Part shown: positions 48,266-59,225 of the stretch, piece after piece
Layout of the letters: every line of letters starts with the position of its first letter
How positions within the stretch are numbered: position 1 is the first letter of the stretch
NCBI GenBank assembly: GCA_014338405.1
Contig: JTDE01000174.1
Coordinates: forward strand, 218,884-282,883
Direction of reading: 5' to 3'
DNA length: 64,000 nt
Source of the DNA: Paragonimus skrjabini miyazakii
Taxonomy: Eukaryota > Platyhelminthes > Trematoda > Plagiorchiida > Troglotrematidae
Notes under the pieces: generated by a model
Database searches by the model: none
Told to the model about the DNA's origin: nothing
Seen by the model: only the letters and a program-made list of their open reading frames with translations
Translations under genes and position numbers: made by a program

Positions 48266-51200
48266 AATGTTAATCTTATTTCCAGCGTTTTGGTTATCAT
48301 GGGTAACCTCCGTCAAGGTGATTTTTACATCAAATGGTCACACAAGTATGGCATGCTAGTGGGGACCTAATTCAATCTTTTGGCTGTGCTTGGCTGTTTG
48401 TCAGCCAATCATTGAGTTCAGGTGCTGTCCACTGTGTAGGTGTGTGCGTGTGCCTCTGTTGCTGCCTGTAGTGCCGACCTGGATAATCTACCTGACTTGA
48501 CCCCCGCAGTTTCCATTGGGTTCATTCCACATTGCCCCGTGATACTTATTTAGGTGTACAGTTAAGCCTGTCCAAACGGATGACAGGTTGACACCATCAC
48601 TCTGTTTGACTTAGGCATCGTATGCGTTGATCGCCAATATTTCAACGTGCATCCGTTGGTTGAAAAATAATCAAAGCCACATGACTAGTCCCCCACAAGC
48701 ATATCTACTCCTATAACCATCAGAGTTTCGTTTGGTTTTATGGAACAATATAACAATTTTTCATCATCACAGCAGCTGCATAATACCGTAGATACATAGG
48801 CTATAAGGTCGAATAAGAAAGTATATTAGGTTTAATAAGGACGGATACAAGTATAAATCAAGATTAACTACTCTCACTTGGTGGGAATAGGTTGCACGAG
48901 GATTCTACACTTTCCCAATTCATATAGAAACGCTCGCATTGAAGGGTCAAAACCGTTAAAGCACATGCCCCAGCAAATTTCAGTGTGACCCTTGAAATAA
49001 GTATATCAGACTACTTTTTATAAAACCATTGACGTAGAATTGATCGGTCAAACACAAAAGGGGCAAAAGTACCTCACGCAGTCGTCACTGTCTGATAGCT
49101 CTGTAGAAAAAGCAGACGGATAATTAAGCAAAACAACAGGGAAATTAAGAACACCTTTTCTCACAACTTATCTCTGAAGCAGTTTTCGCTACATTACAAT
49201 TCGCGGGTTTATATGACACAGCCCAATGGACACTGACTGTTGTACAAACTTCTTTGTACAGGCAGTCTTTTTTAAATGATTAGTACCGGTATGAAACATG
49301 AGGTAACAACAACTTCGGAACATTGCAGCTTTGGCTCTAATACATAAAGAACGACTGACCGAACAGAAAGCATTATAACAACAGACTTTCAATAACGACT
49401 GATAACACAGATCTGTTCATACCGCTGGCTTAAAAACAAACTGGCTCTAAAGGAAATTTAAACGCCTGTGAGCACATGGTTGAATGGGTTGCGTAAAATA
49501 CGTTCACAAATTCAATCATCCTTAATCGACTCAATTCTTCTACTTCTGCTCATTTTGAATTATTGAAGTAGCGGTGGGAAAACACGTATAACTACGTACT
49601 TACGCAGTTTGCTGACGTCTAGGTTGTAAAAATTTACTTCTCCTTAGGGTTATTCATTGAGCTTGTAAAAGGATGCCTAGTGTTTATGGAGGACGCTGGG
49701 CTAACCGTATTTCCTGATACGGCGTAAGCGTACTACACTGACGAACTGCTTGCCACTTTGACTGGTTACAACATCCGTGTGGTACCACGGATCACGGTTT
49801 CAACACAAAAAACCCAGACCCTCAAGGTTAAATCCCAGGGGCACATATTACAAAGAAGACCAGTGGACTGGCGCAATGTAGGTTTATTTCTCACTGACTG
49901 TGTAAGTATTCTAGGGTATGCAGATGGCTGCCTGTTTACTGTGGTTATAATCATTTGTGTCGGACGTGATCACGAACTTTTCACGTGAATGCCTGACTGA
50001 ATTAGGTGGTCCATTCCGCCGGTGATCAGCTGGTTGCCGAATAAAAAAATTGACATAGAAAAAACGAAAATATCGACAGGTTGTTGGTTACATTCATGTG
50101 CGCATTTGCATGCATCCTGTAGAAGGCACTAAGCAATGTGCATATCTCCCAGTGCATCATTTGCGCAACATTTGTGTTTGTTCACAAACGTACAACCACT
50201 TGAGCCTTCACATTCATTTTGACACACACTGTATTCCCACATTCAATGACATTTAATTACGCAGTCTAGTGATGCAGTGATTTCGGAATGCGCCAGTGGT
50301 CGCGGTTGGCAATTGGCATTCAAAGGAAACTGTACGTGACGTTTCACATTCGCAAGAATGTTTGCACAATATATTAAAGCTGAGTATTTTAGAAGCCTGT
50401 TGGAAACAGACGACAGTAATCTAGTAATCTTCTCAGTGAAGATAGACAGGTAAACTCTCATTAAAAGTTGGGTCAGTGCCGTTTAACATAGGCATTTTAA
50501 ATTCTGGATCATAAAACAGTAGTCATAAGTAGACAGGTATACCTTGTCAACTAGAACAAAATACGACAAAAAATCGTTTGAACGACAAAGTGTGAACTTT
50601 CTGGAAACTGTCTCTTGTTTTATTTGGAGATCGTGACGCTTTTTGCAGTTCACGATTCATACCAGGTGGCATCCGATTCCCCACTGCTAAACACGGCGCG
50701 TTGGCAAATCATTCGTTGTCCCAGAGTCTACACCAGTTTATAATGTTGAAATTTAGAATGACACTGCGTGCCAGCTTTTCATTTGGAATAAATGTCTGCA
50801 TAAATTCAGCTTATCATTCGTACATGTAAAATTGCAATAGGATGAACCCGAACATAAATCATATCATTGCGGCAAAACTTTGTGAAGAAAAAGATAGAAG
50901 TGATCAGTAGTTAAATGACAACATTGTCATAAGTAGACATGTGGATTATTTTCACCGGAAGAACAGAGGACTACGTAGCCGAAATAATCATCAGCAATTC
51001 TGCTAAACTTGCCATAGTCAAGAATGGGTTGAACTCCAAAGAGTTGACAAGGTTTAACAACAAACCTTGGTGAATACTGTTGTCTGAAACTTATTTTGAA
51101 ATTTCCCAGCAAAAATTCTTATCGACCACAGGGGATTTTAACTACAAATTGAATCATAGCCGTAGTGATGCGTCTGTTTGAAATTCACAATCGCTATGCT

Positions 51201-52266
51201 CACTGAGCTTCTGTGTATCCAAATGATCGGGAATGGAAGAAGTAAATAGACTTGAGCATGAGCACTGATATCAATAGTCTGTTTTGTTCGGGACATAAAA
51301 TTTTAAAATTCTAAGTGAACCAAAGTAAATTGTCATTACGGAAGCGCTTACGCGAAATCCCTCAATTGCTTGGATGTTTCAAGATAATAAAGACCAATAA
51401 TTAAAATTTCCGACGAAATCCCACAAGGAAACGAGTTACCCACCAACCCAATTAGAAGAAATTGTCAGAAGTTAAGTTGAGCCGCCTATTAATAAAGAAA
51501 CATCCATGCGGTAAAAGTATAGAGAATTGGAGATTCGGCAGATGGAGTGCGAACGCACATTAAACAGTTTTAATCGTTTAATTAGCCGCATAAGAAAATT
51601 TGCTATTGTTGCCTATTGAATTTGATTAATTTTGGTAGTTTGGAAAAAAAACAAAAGTAATTCAAAGAAACTGTTAAAATTCTTATCTGCGAATCAATCG
51701 CAATGTCAATTGCCACAAATTTCATTACTTGTTCGTGGGTACACGATCGGGTAAAACACAACGAAATCAAACACGCTGACTTCACCACCAACAACAACAA
51801 CATTAACGACAACAACAAAACCTCCCTTTTAAATTATAATTGATTTACGAGAGTTCCATATCACAGGGTTTTCAGCGTCAACAAAAACTGACAACACTGT
51901 GTGTTGGTCGTTGTTTAGTGCATAAACACGTTTGCATTTCCTATCTGTCAACAGAAACACATTTAAGCCCTTCAAAGATCAGAAATCCACTTAAACTCAT
52001 AACGTTGAATAACACCTAAACCCCACTGTATAGAACAATTTGCCTCACATATTACACAGCTAACAAGCGATGGAACAATTGACATTTCGCAGTAAACATT
52101 ATCACGTTTTTCGGGTAAATAAGCGTTTGTATCCATTTTCTTACCGCTTAAACGCACACAATGTTTGCCGTTTATCGTAATCTGTCAAACTGAAGTTAAG
52201 TATAATGAACAAAATGAGTAAAGACATAGGCGATGATAGGATGTTGATAAGTAATCATCAGGCTAG
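48266..52266. other. Probable intron; no supported gene
   Basis: A GC-richer stretch at 49640-50040 has a donor-like CTGT|GTAAGTAT at 49904 with a short open frame before it (GHILQRRPVDWRNVGLFLTD) but no convincing acceptor. (AAC)n-like low-complexity DNA lies at 51785-51815. Nothing else recognised. Confidence 0.35.
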
Positions 52267-52279
52267 TACAATTATATAA

Positions 52280-53472
52280 GGATTATATAAGGATGGCGTA
52301 GCAATGGGATCTCCGCTCGGGCCTCTCCTGGCCAATATATCCATAGGAAAACTTGAACGCACTACGCTTCAATTCACTATCAGCCAGTGCAGTCAATACC
52401 ACCAATACGTAGACGATATGTTTATCGTAGCCAATTCGCATACCAATAGGCAAGCAGTACTCGATATATTCAATCGCGTCCATCGGTCACTTAAGTTTAC
52501 ACTNNNNNNNNNNNNNNNNNNNNNNNNNNNNNNNNNNNNNNNNNNNNNNNNNNNNNNNNNNNNNNNNNNNNNNNNNNNNNNNNNNNNNNNNNNNNNNNNN
52601 NNNGAAACGAGATATCTTTCCTAGATGTTCGTTTACCTCGACGAATAGACGGTACCGTTCAACGCAGAATTCACCGCAAGAATACGTGGACAGGTCAGTA
52701 CACAAACTTTCACAGTTTTGTACCCCTAAAACAGAAGAGAAATCTAGTGCACTGCCTTACTGATACAGCATACAAAATGTGTTCAGTGGATACGTTAGAA
52801 AGTGAACTCGAATTCATAAAGAACGTATTTCATGATAACGGCTATCGGGAACGATTTATAGCCAGAAATATTATCAGAATATTACCAAAACCTGAGTTGC
52901 ATGACGTAAGAAAGAAGCCGGTGTTTATCCAAATGCCGTTTAAAGGTGACACTGCCGCAGAGTGGCTGACAAATAGGCTGAACCAGATAATTAGCAGGGC
53001 CTATGCTACAGCAGAACTCCGTATTCAAATCTCCACATCCCTAATTCTCAGGTTTTATAAAAAAAATAGACTGACGGTTCAGACCTCATCTATGTGTATC
53101 TACTCATTCACTTGTTCCTGTGGAGCAAGTTATATTGGTCGAACATCAAGACAACATCCGAAACGAATACGAGAAAACCATCCATGGTGGCTGGGTCACG
53201 AGGAATCAAGATCGGTCAAGAGTGCTATCCTCGCTCATTTGGTTGTAAGCGGACACCAGGTGAATTCAGATCAAGCCTTCAAAGTGGTATATCGCATGCC
53301 AGGCAACCCATCAAAAACGAGCCGAATTAGGACACTTTGTACTGCCGAGACGATTGGATTCAGGCTGCTTGACCAGGTATTATGTCATCAAAAACGGTTT
53401 GTTCAGACGCTGCACCTACCATGGCCACAAATCCACCTCATCGATGGCCAACTTGCGCGGTCAAACCAATGA
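52280..53472 (+). CDS. Penelope-like reverse transcriptase / GIY-YIG endonuclease (partial)
   Basis: RT motifs YKDGVAMGSPLGPLLANI (52286 on) and YVDDMFIV (52406 on, the catalytic YxDD box) are followed by the gap. After it come the DVRLPRRIDG block, RKNTWTGQYTNFHSFVPL, HCLTDTAYKMCS, MPFKGD, AYATAELRIQISTS, then the endonuclease CIYSFTCSCGASYIGRTSRQ (near 53093-53155) and AILAHLVVSGHQVN, with a stop at 53470-53472. Downstream of the gap the frame is open for over 280 codons. The frame changes across the gap, as expected for an arbitrary N length. It lacks the N-terminal half of RT. Its best state among local PLEs suggests a relatively recent insertion, in an intron of the + strand gene. Confidence 0.85.
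52504..52603. other. Assembly gap (100 N)
   Basis: A run of N of round length inside the PLE reverse transcriptase, probably of unknown true size. Repeats are a common cause of such gaps. Confidence 0.95.
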
Positions 53473-53594
53473 ACAAGCGTGACCTAACCGACCAATCAAG
53501 CCATCACCAACTGACTGACCAGTGACATAGTTTCTCTGTAATAAGTCCGATCGATATCTCGAACTAACCCTATTAACTCCTTATATAATTGTAC

Positions 53595-55534
53595 CGACCT
53601 AAAGACGAGTTATGGAAAACATATGTTCGTCTATATGCCTTTATTCTCATTATTGTAATGAGCATATTTGCAACGACAAAATGTATAATCTGTAAATAAT
53701 GCTTCTAAGTAAGCTTCAGAAAATTAGCAACAAATACACAAAATTTTGTTTCAAAAACGCCCAGTAACAAAGTCAAGATGTCATGATATGCCATACAGGA
53801 TTTATAGGCCAAATTTATTTTTTAGGTTAGTGAGCTATTTTTAAATTCCAGTTCCCATAACACGGCAGGTTGCCAACGGTAAACGCATCAAAACACATTT
53901 GGGTTAAATACTGCCAAACTACCCAAACCTGAGCAAAAGCGAAACAGGGGAGCGCCAGTGCTCCCATCTGCGTCCCAAAAATTTTAGACACTAGTGAATT
54001 TTCATCTGCAGGTGATAAACTCTACTTCAGTAGATTCACTCACTCACATATGGTACAGCAGCCGGACGCATATCAATTCGGACTTAGAATTTTCAGGATA
54101 AATTAAAGCTTTCGAAAGCAATGGACTATTTTGAAATTGTACGAAAGTGTGAATAACTAACCAAAAATAATACATTTGTGATGGTTCTGTCTGCTTACTG
54201 CACTGGCCCAATCGTCTCCACAATAAGCAATTTTGTTGCTCAGGTCAATTAAATTAACGCACACAATTATGTCACGTAATACTTAGTTGTCTAGTTTATA
54301 TGGTTATGCTTTCCATGAGTCGGTGGGTCACATTCGAGATAGGTCAACTCAGTATCCCTATGCTGACCGCAGTATACCCTAATCCAATACATTAAATCTA
54401 TAGAGCTAAGTATAACGTTGCCAACCGACCTATCGAAGTTACAAACAGATCAAGTTCTACGTTGCTTTCATTCAGTTTCACATCGATGTTCCTTCTATTA
54501 AATAGGACAAATTGAGCAAATCATAAGCCGCGGATATCATTCAAGCAGAAATGCTCCGTATAGTTATGTGAGTATAGTAATTTAACAAAATTAACACCTA
54601 ATTCAAAACTATTGAGAAAGCACATGAATTGGCATCTACTTCTCTGAGGCATAAAATTTCTCCACAAATTAAATTGCACACAATCCTATCTGAATGTGTA
54701 AACATATTTCTGGGTTATATTGCGTGACATATTAGCTGAGCACAAGCTACATATTTCCGGAGTGAATTATGTTGAGCACACAACAAGAATTCAGTTTAAA
54801 CAAAACGATACAAACGTAACCGTTTATTGAATTTCTTACAATTCCAATTCAATTGTTGTTCTATTTTCTTACAATCTGAGTAGACGTTCGTTTACCAGTA
54901 TGTCCGCCGGATTCCACTTTTTGGTTTCAACAGTCGTAATTATTGTGGATTACTAAAGATAAGTATGCGCGTGTTACATCGAAAATTCACAATTAATAAG
55001 GACTTATAATCAGTTATTTTTGACAGAAGTTTTGACACCTTTATTCTCATGTTATTGCTACAGTAATACTGTAAATTATAAATGCTACTATCACAGCTGG
55101 TGAATAACAATGCTTCAGTTCACATTTCTAATGTCTGTCTGACAGAAGTAGTAAAGAGAAGAATCATTTGCCAAAGCGGACTAAATTATATGAGGTAACA
55201 CTGCCATTAATCTCAAAGCGTGCACAGTTTATTTATTGCAGAAAGATTGTTATCACTCGGCAATTGTTATCACTAATCTGTACCATTCACCTGTTGGGAG
55301 CCCAACATCAGGTAACTTGATAACGGCGTGTGGCTTTTAGATTGAACCTTTAGATATTCATAAATCTACAACAAGTCGTCGGTGACTTAGATCAAGCTGG
55401 TTAATTTCACCAACTTATAATTATTTAAACCCCATGGAGTGGCGTCTGCTCAATGCACAAAACAGCAAACAAATGACAAGTTTATTCTACAAATGAACAA
55501 CAGAGAGTAGTAGAGATTTATTTTGTCATACATT
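53595..55534. other. Probable intron; no supported feature
   Basis: AT-rich DNA with no open frame over 60 codons that I would support. A small hairpin CTCATTATTGTAATGAG lies near 53646, just past the PLE, and may belong to its 3' region. Confidence 0.4.
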
Positions 55535-55830
55535 GAACATCACTAGCAATTACTCACGGTTATCTAATTTCCATAAAATTTTCAGTTGTCTTTTTCTAGA
55601 ACAGAAGTTCCGGACCTTGGTTTCCTACTTGATAGACCTCGCAAGTAGCGCATATCTATGCCATGGACGGGAATCTAACTTCGTCCCTTCTTTCAACACA
55701 CAATCATGTTGACCGCTGCGTCGTTGATCTCACATTATGCATGGGTGAATTATCATGTGCAAACGCCAAGCCACCTTCGTCTAAGAGCAAACCTCAGAGT
55801 TCCCGACTGCCCGAAAGTAGATAAACTACT
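55535..55830 (-). mobile_element. Old, diverged hammerhead SINE (copy G)
   Basis: The minus-strand order is as in the other copies: GGCGTTTGCACATGATAATT block, GAGATCAACGACGCAGCGGT tRNA-like start, a B-box-like remnant, a hammerhead remnant (GCTACTTGCGAGG...GGAAACC near 55610-55655) and a tail like TAGTGATGTTCAATG. Many substitutions; ribozyme pairing is lost. Confidence 0.6.
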
Positions 55831-56394
55831 TGCCCTACTGACTTCAATGGAGGATTCCACTACAGGGAGTTCCCTCTAAAATGATACCACAGAAGGTAAA
55901 CTCGAGTATAATCCTTCTCTTGGGAACGAAATGAACGAAACTTCTGAGAATTTTAGCCCTTGTTCGTATTTATCGCAGAACATTTGTCGGACACTCCGTT
56001 TCAAAATGTGTATCGTTTTCTTTATAACACAATATTGTATACAGAGTTTCGTTCAGAATACTTTTGTTATGGTTATGAAATTGTTTGTTTTCTACAACAA
56101 AAAACAAATCTGAAAAAATCAACGAAAATCAAGGTATGAAACAAATTCCGTTAGAAATCCACTGTTTGTTGTTTGCGCAGCGATGGCGTTCCGTTAAATG
56201 AAAATCAAACTAAAGGCGTCTATTTTAAATCGAAATGACACTCTCTAGACAAAGTAACTATCAAAATGTAATGGGGTTGTTGTGTACTGAGTGGTATTAC
56301 ATGTTATCCCTCTTTTGTTTAATAATGATATCGAGAAACCTAATATATACCTACTTTCTCAAACATAGTCAATGACTGGAGCTGTGGAGAGGCA

Positions 56395-56833
56395 GCCACA
56401 CCCGCTTGTGAATAATGTTCACGTCGCACGATCAACTGAAGCGGAAACATGGAAACTGTCTTATTAACAACAGTCGTTGACGTTACGACTAGGGCATCTC
56501 TCCTGATTGAAATCATACAAATTGTTAAAGTTGTCTGACGATATTCTGATTACTATGGTCACGCAATTTAACTTCCTGGAGAGTTACTGTGATAACTCTG
56601 CTGTGTCCAGTTGAAGGTCACTAACGCAGTGGTTAACAGGGTTATCTCATTAAAGCGTGGTCGCAGCTCTAGTCCTAGCCACAACAAAGATATACAATAA
56701 TGACGAACTCCAACAAGAGCAAAACTTGAGTACGTTGCTTCCTTTCGAGAGCAACCGATGGCAAACTCTTTTGGAATATGACAGCTGCAATCAGTTGTGG
56801 ATGATGTTCCATTTATACCACAAATTTACTTAA
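56395..56833. mobile_element. Old head-to-head hammerhead SINE pair (copy H)
   Basis: 56395-56560 is a minus-strand head (diverged from GAGGCGATC...TCAAATACCG), and 56605-56833 is a plus-strand tRNA-hammerhead-tail. The hammerhead remnant near 56693-56741 keeps TGACGA and GCAAAAC but not stem I. The tail TGGATGATGTTCCATTTATA and following bases end 16 nt before the exon at 56850. The joint is arranged like the E/F pair, so the structure recurs. Confidence 0.65.
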
Positions 56834-56849
56834 CATGAACGTTTTCTAG

Positions 56850-56949
56850 TTTACAACATTAATTCTGCGTTGCGACGGCTTGATGTAGCACAATATCAAG
56901 TTCCTCCTGAGGCAGTAGACCTTTTCTTGACCATTAACGCATTGCCCAG
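56850..56949 (+). CDS. Internal exon (100 nt) of the unknown gene
   Basis: Acceptor AACATGAACGTTTTCTAG; open only in phase 1, encoding YNINSALRRLDVAQYQVPPE and AVDLFLTINALP. Donor CCCAG|GTATTC (phase 2) fits the next exon at 57065. The frame also stays open to ACACAG|GTTTGT at 57020 (phase 1), a possible longer form that would not fit the next exon. The sequence is convincingly protein-like, family unknown. Confidence 0.6.
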
Positions 56950-57064
56950 GTATTCCTTCGCGGTATTCGTCTACAAAAATCCTTTTGTAGCCAAGGCAGC
57001 CAACTGCTGTTTTAACACAGGTTTGTATTGCTTATGTAAATGTACTGTTTTAATGGTACTTTAG

Positions 57065-57185
57065 GTTTGGTAAGCCTACCAGTATTGAGGTATACCGAAC
57101 GACACAGTCAGATCAGTTAAGTGGTGGTTCGAGTGCTCATCCTACAGCTAGAACTACCATAGTTCAACTAGATCAGCACAGAAAA
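57065..57185 (+). CDS. Internal exon (121 nt) of the unknown gene
   Basis: Acceptor ACTGTTTTAATGGTACTTTAG and a perfect donor AAAA|GTGAGTG. Open only in phase 2 through to the donor, phase 0 out. It encodes FGKPTSIEVYRTTQSDQLSG then GSSAHPTARTTIVQLDQHRK, a polar, probably disordered stretch. Confidence 0.6.
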
Positions 57186-58532
57186 GTGAGTGACACCCGC
57201 TGTCGAAACTTGCACAACACTACGCCCAAATTAATTTTTTCTGGGTCAATAATTGTAAGATCGTGTTTTCTGGAAGATTACTGCTGGTGAATTTATGCCT
57301 AAATGGTGTGCATTACAGCTACCAGTAATGATTCTCACTATCATCATATTTTCTCGTGCATAAGTGGCTAAGGCCAAACAAGTGTTTACAAAGTGGGAAC
57401 AATATTTTCCACACCAATAAATGACGTCAAGATTGGTTTTCTCGCGTTTATGAACATTTCTGCCCGTTTTCATCAAAAAACTAAATTTGATGGAAAGGAC
57501 TTCTCAAATTAACAGCATGGTTACTATCACCTAGATTATTCAAAGAATAATAAGTATTTGTTAAGAATGTTGACCAGCCGAATGCATATAGTGAAATGTG
57601 TCTCCCTAACAAATGCATAGTGAAATATGTCTCCCTAAGAAATCTTTGACAACGGTGTCCAGCAAATGATCATGTGGAAAACGTTATTAATATTATCTGA
57701 AATGTTACTAGTGCCTAAGTATGTGTTTGTAACTAATTCAATGTGAATGTTTACAAGTTTCATAACCGACTGAATGTTCTTGATAACGTCTGCTTCTAAG
57801 ATGTTAGGTCGCATTGCTTGAAAATAGCCTGTGTTTACATAACTTCCGGTTTTCATTCTAGAGAATTTTGACAGATGGAAAATCTGTGTATCAGAACTAC
57901 ATTAGTCAGTCAGAGATGCTAAAAACCACGTGATGAATCCTCTTAAGAAATATTGATTTGCCACATCTTAGTAACAGTTCCGTTCGGTTGGCCTCAGTAA
58001 TTGCCTGAGTGAACATACCACTGTTTGTAAAATCCCTGACTGTAGAACAAGTGGCAAACCGTAATTGCTTGCGAGCCAACCAGCACAAGTAATTTTATTA
58101 ATGAGTTTTTCGGCCGTTAGCCCAAAATGTATCTAACCAAAGGTGACGGAATCAAGCAAGGCTTTAATAATCAAAATTGCATCAAATTACACAAAAATGA
58201 TCTTTTCAACCATAAAGGAATTCTGTTGAAAAACAAAAGCAAGTAGTCAATCATTTTTAAAACAATTGTATGCTCTGCTGTTGGTTGTGAGCTGCTGAAC
58301 CCTAGTTATATTCTCGCCAATATGTTGCCATTTCAATCGACTAAATCTCCCTTTTAAACACACTCATAGTTAAACCTGAATATTTGTCGTGTCCTGCGCA
58401 CATTTTACAAATCCAGCACAATTTATTTCAACAGCAATAACTGCGTGATCATCAACTACATTTGAACAGCTTATTCTAACTGAACAGTATTAGTACTGTG
58501 AGATTTGGTTTTTGTTCCTTGCCAACTTCCAG
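57186..58532. other. Probable intron with a small tandem duplication
   Basis: One exon of phase 0 to 2 is expected here if the chain is complete, but I could not place it. A 29-30 bp unit (AATGCATA...CTCCCTAA) is repeated in tandem at 57581-57639. Confidence 0.4.
57581..57639 (+). repeat. Tandem duplication, two copies of a 29-30 bp unit
   Basis: The two units differ by a TA insertion and three substitutions, so the duplication is not very recent. Confidence 0.85.
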
Positions 58533-58573
58533 CTATAACCACAATGTGACTGTAAAGCAAATCACAGAACCAG
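58533..58573 (+). CDS. Short internal exon (41 nt) of the unknown gene
   Basis: A strong acceptor (TTTTTGTTCCTTGCCAACTTCCAG) and donor CCAG|GTACTT. Open only in phase 2, phase 1 out, encoding YNHNVTVKQITEP. It would be followed by an exon starting in phase 1, as at 59125. Confidence 0.45.
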
Positions 58574-59124
58574 GTACTTTTGTCTCTGGGAAGTTTTCAT
58601 ATTCCTATTTTATGTATTGATAATCATTCGCATACTGAAAAGCTGCGTAGACAACAGATAACAGTTTTAATATCCTAAACATCACACGATATATCGGCAA
58701 AATCCCGTACAACTTCCGTGAAGTCTGATTTAAAAAAGACATTCATTGATCGTTCATTACCTTGCTTGTAGGATTAATGATATATCCATTGTAACACATT
58801 CTGGTAAAAACCTATCAGTAAATCTTTTAAAAGTTTAACTCAGAGCACATCGTAGAATATTGTAACTCCAACTGTCAAATTGACCGTTACAAACGGATTA
58901 GAAAAAGTAGGTTATTTTAACTGCACCGTTTTTTCACGAACACATCCTTATGGTGTGTTCCGACTGTTATCGAACAAACATCATACAGTTCGTACTTCCA
59001 TCCACTTTGTATAGTTCCTGTCATAAGTCACAGGCTGGATTAGAAATGTACACTTTCAATAAGACCGAACTGTCTGAGGACCTAGTAACTTATTATCAAT
59101 TTTCTACGCTGTCTTTCTTTTTAG

Positions 59125-59225
59125 CGCTTATTCTGATCATGTTAAGGCTATTTTACAAAATTGTCAACATTAAAATCACATGCTTCCATCTTCCTCGGAA
59201 TCTTTGCTTTACTGCATACAAGTTC
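59125..59225 (+). CDS. Candidate internal exon
   Basis: The acceptor TTTTCTACGCTGTCTTTCTTTTTAG is among the strongest in the window. Phase 1 is open for about 99 codons, starting LILIMLRLFYKIVNIKITCF. Donor TTC|GTATAC is one choice. Phase 2 is also open for 15 codons (AYSDHVKAILQNCQH), which looks more protein-like but lacks a clear donor. The acceptor is more certain than the frame. Confidence 0.3.

Larger units (their letters stand above)
52267..53594 (+). mobile_element. 5'-truncated Penelope-like retroelement flanked by a 17-bp inverted repeat
   Basis: Contains the RT palm/C-terminal part and the GIY-YIG endonuclease. The stretch 52267-52283 (GTACAATTATATAAGGA) is the exact reverse complement of 53578-53594, and an 11-base tandem duplication (ATTATATAAGG, twice) lies at 52271-52292 at the 5' edge. 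Short inverted flanks and 5' truncation are common in PLE insertions. A run of 100 N (52504-52603) marks an assembly gap inside the RT. No hammerhead core was found in the 3' sequence visible here, although some PLE families carry one. Confidence 0.75.

Noticed and set aside
53473..53700. Hammerhead ribozyme in the 3' region of the best PLE
   Set aside because: Some PLE families carry one, but I found no CTGANGA...GAAA core with supporting stems on either strand here.
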